The notes under the pieces are model-generated. The model did no database searches, was not told the origin of the DNA, and saw only the letters and a program-made list of their open reading frames with translations. The translations under genes were made by a program, and so were the position numbers. From the NCBI GenBank assembly GCA_963802205.1, contig CAWDHW010000027.1, forward strand, positions 1-64,000: DNA of 64,000 nt, given 5' to 3'. How positions within the stretch are numbered: the stretch's first letter is position 1; each line of letters opens with the position of its first letter. The stretch is from DYRB01 sp963802205. Lineage in GTDB: Bacteria; Pseudomonadota; Gammaproteobacteria; Chromatiales; Chromatiaceae. Shown piece after piece: positions 7,408 to 17,587 of the stretch.

Positions 7408-10400
7408 ATGGATGCCGACAACGCGAGCGACCCCAGCCTAGAGGCCATCGACGCCTTCATCGCCCGCTGGGAGGGGGCCAACGGCAGCGAGCGGGCCAAC
7501 TACCAACTCTTCCTGACCGAGCTGTGCGCCCTGCTCGGCCTGCCCCAGCCCGACCCCGCCCGCGCCGATACCCAGGACACCGACGCCTACTGCTTCGAGC
7601 ACCGCGTCATCTTCCAGCACGGCGACGGCACCCAGAGCCAGGGCTTCATCGACCTCTACCGGCGCGCCTGCTACGTCCTCGAATGCAAGCAGACCGGCCT
7701 GGCGCTCGATACCGGCGGCTGGGACAAGGCCATGCTCCGCGCCCATGGCCAGGCGGTCGCAGTACGTCCGGGCCCTGCCCGCCGGCGAGGGCCGCCCGCC
7801 CTTCGTCGTCGTGGTCGATGTCGGGCGCAGCATCGAGCTCTACAGCGAATTCAGCCGCAGCGGCGGGGCCTACATCCCCTACCCGGACCCGCGTGCCCAC
7901 CGCATCCGCTTACGCGACCTGCACGACCCGGAGATCCGCGCCCGCCTGCGCGCCCTCTGGCTCGATCCCCTGTCCCTCGACCCCAGCCGCCGCGCCGCCC
8001 GGGTCACCCGCGACATCGCCACCCGCCTGGCGACGCTCGCCGTCTCCCTGGAACAGGCCGGCCACCCCGCGGAGCTGGCCGCCGCCTTCCTGATTCGCTG
8101 CCTGTTCACCCTCTTCGCCGAGGACGTCGGCCTGCTGAAGGCGGCGGGCTTCACCGACCTGCTCGCCTCGGTGCGCGAGGACCCGCCCCAGTTCGTCCCC
8201 TCACCGAGGGCCTGTGGCGCGACATGAACTCCGGCGCCGCCTTCTCGCTCGTCCTGCGCGCCCCGGTCCTGCGCTTCAACGGCGGCCTCTTTCGCGAGGC
8301 CCCGCCCTGCCGCTCGACCAGGCCCAGATCGACCTGCTCATCGACGCCGGCCGCGCCGACTGGCGCCATGTCGAGCCCGCCATCTTCGGCACCCTGCTCG
8401 AACGCGCCCTCGATCCCCTGGAGCGCCACAAGCTCGGCGCCCACTACACCCCCCGGGCCTATGTCGAACGCCTGGTCCTGCCCACCGTCATCGAACCCCT
8501 GCGGGAGGAATGGACCGCGGTCCACAGCGCCGCCTTTGCCCTGCACGAGCAGGGCAAAGACCTTGATGCCATCAAGCTCGTCGCCGGCTTCCAGGTCCGC
8601 CTGGCCAATGTGCTGGTGCTGGACCCCGCCTGCGGTTCCGGCAACTTTCTCTATGTGACCCTGGAACACCTCAAGCGCCTGGAAGGGGAGGTCCTCGACA
8701 CCCTGGACTCCCTGGGTCAGACCCAAATGCTCATGGAACTGGCCGGGGTCAGCGTCGATCCCCATCAGTTACTCGGCCTGGAGCTCAACCCCAGGGCCGC
8801 CACCATCGCCGAGATGGTCCTGTGGATCGGCTACCTGCAATGGCACTTCCGTACACGGGGGGACCTGCGTCCCCCCGAACCGATCATTCGCGACTTCAAG
8901 AACATCCAATGCCGGGATGCCGTGCTTGCCTACGATGCGGTGGAATGGGTCACCGACGACCAGGGCCGCCCCGTCACCCGCTGGGATGGGCGGACCACCA
9001 GGCCCCACCCCGTCACCGGCGAGCCTGTCCCGGACGACGCCGCCCAGGTCCCTCTGGAGCGCTACGTCAATCCTCGGCGGGCGGAGTGGCCGGAGGCGGA
9101 TTTCGTGGTGGGGAATCCGCCGTTTATTGGCACAAAGCGCATGAAGCAGGCGCTGGGAGATGGCTACGTTGATGCCTTGCGCAAGACCTGGAGCGAGGTC
9201 CCGGAGTCGGCCGACTACGTGATGTACTGGTGGGAAAAGGCCGCCGAGTTGGCTCGGGCAGGGAAGATCAAACGCTTCGGCTTCATCACCACCAACAGCC
9301 TGCGTCAGACCTTCAACCGCAGGGTCCTGGAGCGGCACTTGAGCGCCGCTGAGCCCCTGTCCCTGATCTACGCCATACCCGATCATCCCTGGGTAGACGC
9401 CGCCGACGGAGCGGCGGTTCGGATCGCCATGACCGTTGGGATGGCGGGCAGCGGCATCGGCGTGGTCTACACCGTCGTGGCCGAGCACGCCGGCCAGGGC
9501 GAAGGGCTGGATGTCGTGTTGACCGGAACCGAAGGTATGGTAAATGCTGACCTGTCTCCTGGGGCCAATGTCGCCGCGGCGGTTCCGCTGGTGGCGAATG
9601 CTGGGATCAGCGGCATGGGTGTCGCCCTTCACGGCGCGGGTTTCATTCTTGAACCTGACTTGGCGGCTCGATTCCGCGCCGAAGGGCCGGTCGTGATCCG
9701 TGCCTATGTTGGAGGCAGAGACTTGGTCCAACAGCCACGAGAGCGCTACCTGATCGACTTCAGCGGTCTTTCCGAAGCAGAGGCACGCGCGGTTAATCCC
9801 GCAGCGTTTCAGCGCGTGTTGGACTATGTGAAGCCGGAGCGAGATCACAACCGTCGTGATTCCATTCGGAAGTTGTGGTGGCGCTTCGGGTGGGAGCGCC
9901 CGGTACTCCGTGCCGCGATCCGACCGCTCGGCCGCTATATCGGAACACCGGAAACCGCTCGTCATCGCATTTTCCAATTCATATCCGCCGAGATCCTATC
10001 GGACCACAAAATCTTGTGTGTGGCTTTGGCTGACGCATGGTTGCTTGGCGTCCTATCGAGCCGAGTCCATGTGTTCTGGGCTCTTGCTACCGGGGGGCAT
10101 TTGGGAGTCGGAAATGACCCGGTTTACAACAAGACACGCTGTTTCGACACCTTCCCCTTCCCCGATGCCACAGAGCCGGAAAAGGCCCGCATCCGCCAAC
10201 TGGCCGAGGACCTGGACGCCCACCGCAAGTCCCGCCAGGCGCTTTACCCCGGGCTGACCCTGACCGGTATGTACAACGTCCTGGAACAGCTGCGCAGCGG
10301 CGAGCCCCTGACACCCAAGGAAAGGCTCATCCACGAACAGGGCCTGGTCTCGGTCCTGCGCCAGCTCCATGACGAACTCGACGCCGCGGTGTTGGCCGCC

Positions 10401-11070
10401 TACGGCTGGGAAGACTTGGCCCCGGCCCTGCTGCGCCCCCCCTCCTTCCCCCCCTTTCTCAAAGGGGGGCGAGCGACTCCAAGGATGGAGGAGGTAGGGC
10501 CGCGTCTGGAACAGAGGCCGAGGGGATTTCCAGCCGCGAGGTAGGGTGCCTGGCTGCGGCCAATCCCCCCCAACCCCCCTTTACAAAGGGGGGGGATGCG
10601 GCGCGTCCAGGCCCATGCCAATCCCAAACCACCTAACGGCGCACCTTATCCACCCTACCGGACCCGCCCCCGGCAGTGAGGTCGTCGCCGCCGAGGTCGA
10701 GGAGACCATCCTCCAACGCCTGGTGGCGCTGAACGCCGCGCGGGCCGCGGAGGAGCGGCGCGGCCTGATCCGCTGGCTGCGCGCGGATTTCCAGAACCCC
10801 GGCGGCGCCGGCACCGTCCAGGGGGAGGCGGAGCTGACCGCCACGACCCCAGCCGCCGTCGGCCCCAAGCCCCATTGGCCCAAGTCGCTGCCAGAGCAGA
10901 TCCAGGCCCTGCGCGCGGCGCTCGCCGCCGCCACGGGCCCGGCGAGTGCCGCCGACCTGGCCCAGGGCTTCACCCGCGCCCCCCGCGCCAAGGTCGCGGA
11001 ACTCCTGGAGACCCTGGCCAGCCTGGGCCACGCCCGGCGCCTGGATGACGGCCGCTATCTTCCCGGCTGA
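7408..11070 (+). pseudogene. MmeI-like (type IIL/IIG) restriction-modification enzyme, frameshifted and interrupted
   Basis: Single-chain restriction enzyme and DNA adenine methyltransferase. N-terminal nuclease motif FIDLYRRACYVLECKQTG (D...ECK) at about residues 80-97. The spacer FNGGLF lies near 8280. Methyltransferase motifs are DPACGSGNFLY near 8620 and VGNPPFIG near 9110, followed by a target-recognition region up to 10430. The true C terminus (EVVAAEVEETILQRLVALN to LDDGRYLPG) is found at about 10677-11070. Reading-frame changes occur near 7745, 8200 and 8295, and about 230 bases of dispersed repeat separate the body from its C-terminal segment. As it stands the gene cannot make an intact enzyme; the early frame breaks may be sequencing errors but the insertion looks real. 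Confidence 0.8.
10440..10670. repeat. Dispersed palindromic repeats inserted in the MmeI-like gene
   Basis: Two copies of a C-run/TTT/AAA/G-run palindrome (10448-10469 and 10574-10594) bracket unrelated sequence that includes a 19-base motif (10483-10501) repeated exactly at 27280-27298. Near 10640-10665 a CCTTATCCACCCTACC-type repeat arm follows; a related ...TTATCCACCCTAT occurs at 29127-29139. The block lies between the codons for the target-recognition part and the conserved C-terminal segment of the restriction enzyme, so it is an insertion of non-coding repeat DNA, not part of the protein. Confidence 0.65.
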
Positions 11071-12713
11071 TTGCCCTGTAGGACCTGGCTTCCGATGCCC
11101 ATGGATGGGCAAGCCTCGCGGGAGGCAGGAACAAAGGGGGTCGGAGACCCATCCGGCCTCATCAGGCTCGGCCGAGGGCGGCCTTCTGCCGGCAGTCCAT
11201 ACACATCTGCAAGAGCCTCAAGCCGTCGCCCTGAAACATGGGGTGCTCGCGCACATGATGCGATGCTGCCCTCCACCAGACTGCGGGGGGCGAAGGGCAC
11301 GCCGCACTCGACGCAGTGGAACAGCTCCGAGGCGGGCTTGAGGATGACCTCGGCTCCGGTCAGGTCCAGGTGCGGGGCGAACCTGGGTTCGGCGGTCAGG
11401 GCCCGCTCGGGGCAGCCGTTGACGCACAGGCCGCACTGAACGCAGGCGCTCTCCAGAAAGGCCAGGGCCTCCCCAGGCTTGCGCAGGGCCCCGGTGGGGC
11501 AGAGCTGGACGCAGGCGTGGCAGAGGGTGCAGCGCTGGACGTCGATGGCGATGGTACCCAGCGGCGCGTCGTGACCCAGGGCGACCGTTGCCCGGCGCTC
11601 AGGGAGGTGGCGCGCCAGATGGGAGATTGCGGCCAACAGCAACCCACGCTTGTCGCGGGCCTTGGCCAAGGGACCGAAGTCGGCGGCGGGCCAGGGATTG
11701 ACCAGGCCATACCAGTCCAGGTCCCGGGGGCTGTTGACCAGGCGGACGCGCTCCGGCGCCTCGCCGATCGCCTTCAGGATGTGCCAGGTCAGGTCCACCT
11801 GTTCCTCGATCAGCCGGGCCGTGGTCGGTGGCAAGAGCCCGGAGCGCACGATCAGGACTCGGGAGGCGCCCAGGGCCAGAGCGGCGAACCAAAGCTCCGG
11901 GCCGACCGAGCCCAGGGCCGGGACCTGGAGTCTCGGGGTCCCCTCGGGGATACCCGGCAGGGCCTCGCCCACCTGAATGGCCAACACCGGGGCCATGGCC
12001 CCCTGGCGAACGGGCTGGGATTCCAGTGCGGTGGCGATCTGTTCCAGGCTGGTGCGCGGCCTGGGCCTGGCATAGCGCACAGCCCCGGTGGGACAGGCCA
12101 GGGTGCAACTGCCGCAGCCGCGACACAGGTAGGGGTCGATGGCGATGCCGTCCTTGCCCGTGGCAATGGCCAGGGCCGGACAGGCGTCGAGGCAGCGGCG
12201 GCAGCCCGCGACGCCCTGGCGGTCATGGGCGCAGAGGGCCTCGTCGAAGCTGAAGTAGCGGGGCTTGTTGATGGTGCCGATGAGCCGCGCCAGGTCCTCA
12301 AGCTTCTCGGCCAATCCCCTGGCGCTGCCGCGACTGCGCGCATAGCCCAGGGGCGGGACCTCATGGCTCAGCAGCGGGTCCTGGTAGAGATCGAGCACCA
12401 GGTCGAACAGTCCGTCGCCGTTGGGACTGAGGGGCCCGAGGTCCAAAGGGGCGCCGACACCCGCCGCACTGGCCCGGAAGCAGCCGAGGTGTCCCGCGAG
12501 TTGGACGATGGTCCCGGGGATCGCCTGCACCGTGCGCAGGGCCTCGAGCGCCACACCCCCGTCGCTGACCACGGCCAGGGTCTTGAGCCCCGGGGGCACG
12601 AGCGGCAGGACGGCAAGCACCTGCGCCGTGGTCCCGGCCAGAAGCAGGCTCCCGCGGGAGCGGTAGACCACCGAGACCGGTGTGGAGGCAGATGCGGTTG
12701 CGGGCGGTGCCAT
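11055..12713 (-). CDS. Multi-cluster 4Fe-4S ferredoxin-type protein of the molybdoenzyme operon
   Basis: About 552 residues from ATG 12713. Two dicluster ferredoxin regions are visible. The first has CAHDRQGVAGCRRCLDACP, then CRGCGSCTLACP at roughly residues 160-210. The second has CTLCHACVQLCPTGALRKPG, then CVQCGLCVNGCPERAL at about 415-460, followed by a CVECGVPF and a late Cys region. There is no signal peptide or membrane helix, so it is cytoplasmic. Proteins of this type sit next to TorD chaperones in molybdoenzyme operons and are thought to serve enzyme assembly or electron supply. A plausible N-terminal extension (IDLAPSGRQAARVPF, from a TTG overlapping the torD stop) is in another frame, so the start may be hidden by a frameshift near 12690. 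Confidence 0.7.
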   Translation of the reverse strand: MAPPATASASTPVSVVYRSRGSLLLAGTTAQVLAVLPLVPPGLKTLAVVSDGGVALEALRTVQAIPGTIVQLAGHLGCFRASAAGVGAPLDLGPLSPNGDGLFDLVLDLYQDPLLSHEVPPLGYARSRGSARGLAEKLEDLARLIGTINKPRYFSFDEALCAHDRQGVAGCRRCLDACPALAIATGKDGIAIDPYLCRGCGSCTLACPTGAVRYARPRPRTSLEQIATALESQPVRQGAMAPVLAIQVGEALPGIPEGTPRLQVPALGSVGPELWFAALALGASRVLIVRSGLLPPTTARLIEEQVDLTWHILKAIGEAPERVRLVNSPRDLDWYGLVNPWPAADFGPLAKARDKRGLLLAAISHLARHLPERRATVALGHDAPLGTIAIDVQRCTLCHACVQLCPTGALRKPGEALAFLESACVQCGLCVNGCPERALTAEPRFAPHLDLTGAEVILKPASELFHCVECGVPFAPRSLVEGSIASCARAPHVSGRRLEALADVYGLPAEGRPRPSLMRPDGSPTPFVPASREACPSMGIGSQVLQGNQPGR

Positions 12714-12782
12714 CGGCAATCCTGTGGTCCTTGGGCGAAAAGGGGACCCGGGCGGCCTGGCGGCCGCTGGGGGCGAGGTCGA

Positions 12783-13454
12783 TCAAGCGGCCTGGAGGTC
12801 GTCCTCAAGGGCGTCCAGGGCGGAACGCACCGCCTCCGCATGGTCCAGGGTCAGCCGGGCCGCGGCGGCATAGAAGGGCTCCCGGCTTTCGCGGGCGATG
12901 CGCCCCGCGTAGTCGGGTAGCCAGGCGAGCAGGTGTTCGTCGAGAAAGGCCCGCTGTTGGGCGATGCGCAGGTAGGCCGCCTCCCCATCCCCCATCCGCC
13001 AGGCCTCCGCCTCCCGGAAACAGAGCAACGCCAGGAAGCGCAACTCAGCCCCGAGGTGGTCCTGCGGACCTGCGTCCGGCTCCACCGCCGCAAAGCCCGC
13101 CGCCTCGTAGCGCTGCATGACGGCCAGGGTCAGATCGCCCATCAGGGCCTGGCCACGATACAGGGACTCGAAGGGCGGCGGCGGCCCCAACTGGTCCTGG
13201 ATGCCGCGGAACAGGCGCGTGTATTCCTGCAACAGCCGCTCGCTCAGCCCAGCCAGGTCCCCAGCCAGCGCATCGCGCAAGACCTCCATGTCCGTATCCG
13301 TGTCGGCCACACCGCCACGTGAAGGCCCGCCGAGGGCCAGGCGCAATTCCTCAAGGAAACCGACCCCAGGCCGCTCCAGATAGAAGCGGCCGAGGAGCCA
13401 CCAGGTCTTGCTGCGGGCCTCGGCGAGGCCCGCATGTTCCTCAGACTCGCTCAC
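12783..13454 (-). CDS. TorD/DmsD-family molybdoenzyme chaperone
   Basis: About 223 residues, starting at a GTG at 13454 that overlaps the stop of the cytochrome gene (GTGA), a sign of translational coupling. It is all-helical in character; the family pattern is seen in LLQEYTRLFRGIQDQLGPPP with PFESLYRG, and LRFLALLCFREAEAWR. TorD-type chaperones bind the Tat signal and apo form of a molybdoenzyme and help insert the molybdenum cofactor before export. Here the client is almost certainly the Tat-exported catalytic subunit encoded upstream in the same operon. Confidence 0.8.
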   Translation of the reverse strand: MSESEEHAGLAEARSKTWWLLGRFYLERPGVGFLEELRLALGGPSRGGVADTDTDMEVLRDALAGDLAGLSERLLQEYTRLFRGIQDQLGPPPPFESLYRGQALMGDLTLAVMQRYEAAGFAAVEPDAGPQDHLGAELRFLALLCFREAEAWRMGDGEAAYLRIAQQRAFLDEHLLAWLPDYAGRIARESREPFYAAAARLTLDHAEAVRSALDALEDDLQAA

Positions 13455-13840
13455 TTGTCCGCCGTCTGGTACCAGACTGTGGCCACGCCCCCGGTCTTGT
13501 GGCACCCGAGACAGACCGAGCGGTCCAGTATGTCGGCCTTGCCGGTCTTACCCTCGCCCAGGGCATTGCGCTCGGCGTTGGCGCGGTCTACCAGCAGGTA
13601 GTCCTTGGCATAGGCCGTGGCGACGTGGCAACTCTCGCAGTTGAGGTCGATCTCCTCGGAGTGGATGAGGTGAAAGCGGCCCTTCTTGTCGTCCATGGAG
13701 TAGAGCTTGCCGACGTCTACCTTGCCCTCCTGGATTTGCTCCGAAAAGGTAGCGAGGCCCGAAAAGCCTGTTTCCTCGGCCGTGGCGGTCCCGACCAACC
13801 CGACCGCAAGCAATGCGGCGATGAGATGAAGCTTGCGCAT
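13451..13840 (-). CDS. Periplasmic diheme cytochrome c of the molybdoenzyme operon
   Basis: 129 residues. Signal peptide MRKLHLIAALLAVGLVGTATA, then EE. Two heme c sites: CESCH around residue 72 and CLGCH around residue 114. The start ATG overlaps the stop of the Fe-S subunit gene by one base. The operon has no NrfD/PsrC-like membrane subunit, so this small cytochrome is the likely electron partner that links the catalytic/Fe-S pair to periplasmic or membrane electron carriers. I do not recognise a named family beyond c-type cytochrome. Confidence 0.85.
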   Translation of the reverse strand: MRKLHLIAALLAVGLVGTATAEETGFSGLATFSEQIQEGKVDVGKLYSMDDKKGRFHLIHSEEIDLNCESCHVATAYAKDYLLVDRANAERNALGEGKTGKADILDRSVCLGCHKTGGVATVWYQTADK

Positions 13841-14530
13841 CAGTAGTCCCCCCCTGTGAGCTTGTAGAAGACCTGCGGCCTGGTGCCGAACTCCTTCTTG
13901 AGCTGGGTCGCCTTGCCGGTGCCCACCCACTGGGCGACGGTGCTGGTCGGGTCCTCGATGTCGCCGAAGACCCGAGCCCCGACGGGACAGACCAGGTCGC
14001 AGCTCGGGGTGTATTCCGGGACCTTGCCGATGAGCTTGGTCTCTCCCTTCTCCACCGCCTTCTCCAGCTTGTGCCAGCAGAAGGTGCACTTCTCCACCGT
14101 CTTGGCCTTCTTGCGGTGGGTGGCATGGCGCGCCTCGGCGGCGATCTGCTCCGGGGGTGTCGGCCCCTGGTCCGGATAGAGGTTGGCCGACCTTGGCGTT
14201 GTATTGGGGTACGCCATAGGGGCAGACCGCCTGGCAATACTGGCAGCCGATGCACTTGTCGTAGTCGATGAGGACCACGCCGAACTCGTTCTTGCTGATG
14301 GCATTGACGCCGATGGCGTCGCAGGCCATTTTGCACGACGGGTTCTCGCAGTGCATGCAGCCCATGGTGACGAAGCTGCGTCCCACGTTGGGGTAAGCGC
14401 CCGTCTCCCATTCCATCATCACGTTCCACGGAGAGTCCGGGGTGAGGTGATTTTCCATGTAGCAGGCCGACAGGCAGGAGCGGCAGCCCATGCAGCGTTC
14501 TGTGTCGATGACTCGGACGAATTTTGCCAT
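13840..14530 (-). CDS. Molybdoenzyme electron-transfer subunit with four 4Fe-4S clusters (one frameshift)
   Basis: DmsB/PhsB/TtrB-type subunit B of a DMSO-reductase-family enzyme. It starts at ATG 14530 after CAGGAGAA. Cluster motifs in order: CMGCRSCLSAC, CMHCENPSCKMAC, CIGCQYCQAVCPYG, then CTFCWHKLEKAVEKG and CDLVCPVGARVFGD. The reading frame shifts near 14185 (after VPQYNAKVGQP), and the remaining third is intact in the next frame to the stop at 13840. It has no Tat signal of its own and would be exported with the catalytic subunit. It passes electrons between the molybdenum site and the diheme cytochrome encoded next. Confidence 0.85.
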
Positions 14531-14548
14531 GGTAGGGTTCTCCTGCCG

Positions 14549-17138
14549 TCAGGCCTTGACGACCTTGCACTTGGTGTCGTTGAAGGAGTTCATCCCCGAA
14601 ACGACATCGGGGTGCAGCTCCAGGGCCTGGTTGATCCAGGTGCCCTTCTTGGCATAGTCCGGGAAGCCGGGGCTGAAGTGCCCATAGCTATAGCAGACGG
14701 CCACCACGTCCGGCCTTATGCCCTCGGTGATGCGGGCCTTGCCCTCGGCCTTGCCGACGCGGGTCTCGATGCGGACCTGCTCGCCGTTGGCGACACCGAC
14801 CTCCTTGGCCAGGACCGGGTTGATGAGGACGAAGTTCTCATCCGTGTCCCCCAGGGCATTGAGGATCGGGTTCTGGGCCGTATTGCCCGCCTGATTGCGA
14901 TACATGCGCTTGTAGGTCATCAGGTAGACGGGATAGTCCTTGGCCTCGCGGTGGGGCGTGGGGAAGGCATGCTCCTTGAGCGGGAGCGGGGACATGGCGA
15001 CCTTGTAATGCTTGAGGTCGATGTTCTTGATCTTCTTTTCCTTGACCGTCTTGGCCACCTTCTCGTAGGAGCCCACGAGTTGGTCGGCATAGAGCTTCAT
15101 CTTGGGCTTGCCGGGTCCCTTGAACTGCTTCTCGACCCCGTCCAGATAGCGGTGCTGGGTATCCACATGCTTGCCCTTGAAGCCGTGCTCGATGGCATAG
15201 TCCAGGGGCTTGCCGGTCTTGTCCTCCCAGAGCACGGCCACTGCCTCCTTGGCCGTGTACGTCCTTGGCCGGGTCGAACTTGACCTTATCGGTCTTCCAC
15301 TCCTTGTTCATGCCCTCGACGTACTTCTCCGTGAACCCGACCCGCTTGGCCAGGTCCCACATCACCGCCCAGGCGTCCATGGGGATGTTGTAGGCGTTGG
15401 TCAGAGGCTGGCGGATGGCCGTGTGCTTGCTGTTGGGCGTCCAGCGGGTCGGGGCAAAGTGCCAGGACTCGAGATACGAAAGATCCGGCAGGACGATGTC
15501 TGCCATGCCGGCAGTCTCGGTCAGCACCAGATCGATCACGACGTTGTAGGTCTTGGCATAGCCCTCGAACTGCTTCAAGGCGTCCGAGGTCGAGAAGGCC
15601 CGGTTGGTGGCGTAGAAGATCTGCATCTCCGGGACATAGGCCAGGCCGAAGGCCTTGGGATCGAGCAGGGTGTGGGCGACCTGCTGGCAGACGTTGTGGT
15701 GAGCGTTGGGGAAATACACGCTCTTTTGCAGATCCGCCCGGGTCGGCGGGTATTCGCACTTCGATTCCTTGAAGTAATCCGGGTTCTTGTAGACGTCGTG
15801 CAGGCCCAGACCACCCACGGCATCCGGGGCCCCGACCAGCATCATCACGACGAGCGCGGCGCGCCAGTTCTGTACCCCGAATTCCTTGGCGGCCAGCCCG
15901 CGGAACGAGTGGATGACCACAGGGCGGTAACGGATCTTCTGCCCGTCGATGACGACGGTGGAACCGATCATCGCCTGACGCCCGAACTCCAGGGCCAGGG
16001 CCTTGATGCTGGCCGCCGGGACGCCGGTGACCTGCTCGGCATACTCCGGGGTCACCTCTGCCAGGCTGTCGATGAGGACCTGGAAGGCGGTGCGCACCGG
16101 CTTATCCTTGACCTTGAAGCTGCCCTTGAGCGTCGGCGCGACACCCTCGGCGAAGGGCTTGGCCTCATTGGTGGTGGCGTCCCAGACCAGGGGTTCGCCC
16201 TTGTCGTCAGCCAGGATGCGCCCGTCCTCGCCCACCAGTTGCGGGGCATTGGTCGTGCCGAGCAGAAATTCCTCATCGATCAGGCCCTCGTCGATCAGGA
16301 CCTTGGCCATGGCCAGCAGCATGGCGGCATCGGTACCCGGACGGATCGGCACCCACTGGTCGGCCTTGGCCCCGGCATTGGACAGCCGTGGCTCCACCGA
16401 GACCACCTTCATGCCGCGGGCGCGGGCATCGGTCACCGCGTGGTCCAGCCAGCGCGCCCACTGCTCGGCCTCGAAGTAGTTGGCGCCGAAGTTGAGCATC
16501 AGCCGGGTGTGCTCCACGTCGGGGAGGAAGCCGTGGTAGCCCCAGGTCAGCTCATCGGCCACGTGGCGGGCCGCCTCGCAGGTGGTGGTGCGATGGACCA
16601 CGTTGGGGGTACCGAAGGCGGCGCACCAGGCCTTGGGGAACTGGTCCCCCATCAGGTACTTGCCGTGGCCATGGTGCCAGACGAGCTTGCTCGGGTTGTC
16701 GTCTTTGATCTTCTTGAGTTTGCCCGCGATCTCGGTCAGGGCCTCGTCCCAGGAGATCTCCTTCCAGCCCGGGTCCTCGTGGGGTCCCTTCTTCGGGTTG
16801 GTGCGCTTGAGCGGGGCCTTGATGCGGTAGGGGTTATAGGTGTTAAAGGGACCGGCCCCGCCCTTGGGGCAGATGCCGTGGTTGTAGTACTCGGCGATGT
16901 CCGGGTTGGGATAGACGACGCGGATGACGCCATCCTGCATCTTGATGCGCTGGCCGCAGAAGTTGACGCAATGCACGCAGGTGGTGTTGACGTACTTGAT
17001 ACCCTTGTCGCCCGCGCTTGCCTCGGTGGTGGCGGCCGCAGCGGCGGCCTGGGCAATGACCGGCAAGGGCACTCCGACGCATGCGGCGCCGGCCAGGGCA
17101 CCGGTACCCTTCAGAAAGCTACGTCTGTTGAGGGACAT
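14549..17138 (-). CDS. Tat-exported molybdopterin oxidoreductase catalytic subunit (DMSO reductase family, one frameshift)
   Basis: About 860 residues from ATG 17138, with AGGAGG 13 bases upstream. Tat signal NRRSFLKGTGALAGAA at residues 4-19. The first Fe-S cluster is CVHCVNFCGQ with the fourth Cys in HGICPKGG. The likely molybdenum ligand is the Cys in HRTTTCEAARHVAD near residue 188, as in the PhsA/PsrA/TtrA/ArrA branch. The C-terminal dinucleotide-binding part (VCYSYGHFSPGFPDYAKKGT, MNSFNDTKC) is typical of that branch. A frame change near 15255 separates it from the first ~630 residues. Substrate unknown: a sulfur, selenium or arsenic oxyanion is likely from the branch, but I could not assign it. 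The enzyme is periplasmic and pairs with the B subunit and diheme cytochrome downstream. Confidence 0.85.
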
Positions 17139-17333
17139 GGCAGGTGAATCCTCCTCTTCGGGTGGGTGGTGTGCCCCGCTGGGGCAGGGTTGGCGGCCAT
17201 CACCTGGACCTGGTGTTGACCGCCCGGCATCGGGGGTTGGGTGGGTGGCACGGGCAAACCCATACAGATTTGGTGCCAATACAGCCAAGGATTCGGCAGA
17301 GAAGGCATTCCACCGCGCAATGGCTATCCTGGC

Positions 17334-17402
17334 GTTACCGAATCGGAATACCCATGGCCAAGGCCGCCGGCCTGGCCCATGACCGTGTTCCGTTTCGGTA
17401 AC
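17334..17402. promoter_or_regulatory. Long inverted repeat in the divergent promoter region of the molybdoenzyme operon
   Basis: An 18-base arm at 17334-17351 (GTTACCGAATCGGAATAC) is mirrored at 17385-17402 (GTGTTCCGTTTCGGTAAC), 16 of 18 positions matching. The 33 bases between them are themselves partly palindromic (CCATGGCCAAGGC against GGCCTGGCCCATG). It lies about 200 bases upstream of both the catalytic-subunit gene and the PhnD-like gene. This position fits enhancer sites for the sigma54 activator encoded at 19899, which is inference. I found no convincing -24/-12 sigma54 promoter. The rest of 17139-17587 has no gene. Confidence 0.55.
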
Positions 17403-17587
17403 ACGGCCCGGGGCGCTGACAACGGCCGATGGATTTCGCGGGGGCGTTGGGCTTATCTTGCGTCAAGGATCTGGGCGCGGACTCCCTGCGGGTCCTGCCG
17501 TAGATCTGGCCTGCCAATGCGAAATCGCAGAACACACCACAAGACGGGCCGCCGGTTGGACGGGCCCGCAGATGCAGGAGATTGAAC

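Noticed and set aside
14549..17138. Naming the catalytic subunit ArxA (arsenite oxidase) because of nearby arsM and the XSR-like regulators
   Set aside because: I do not see the GRGWG-type motif expected for ArxA, the operon lacks an NrfD-like subunit, and a frameshift hides part of the gene. The family branch is clear, the substrate is not.
15210..17147. Long plus-strand open frame opposite the molybdoenzyme gene
   Set aside because: High-GC shadow of a clearly coding minus-strand gene; no motif or start signals. The same applies to 55983-57713 opposite nosZ and 11316-12920 opposite the ferredoxin gene.
17255..17285. Possible sigma54 -24/-12 promoter on the minus strand (TTGGCACCAAATCTGTATGG)
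   Set aside because: The -24 half is good but the -12 half lacks the GC pair (CTGTA in place of TTGCA), so the match is too weak to list as a promoter.
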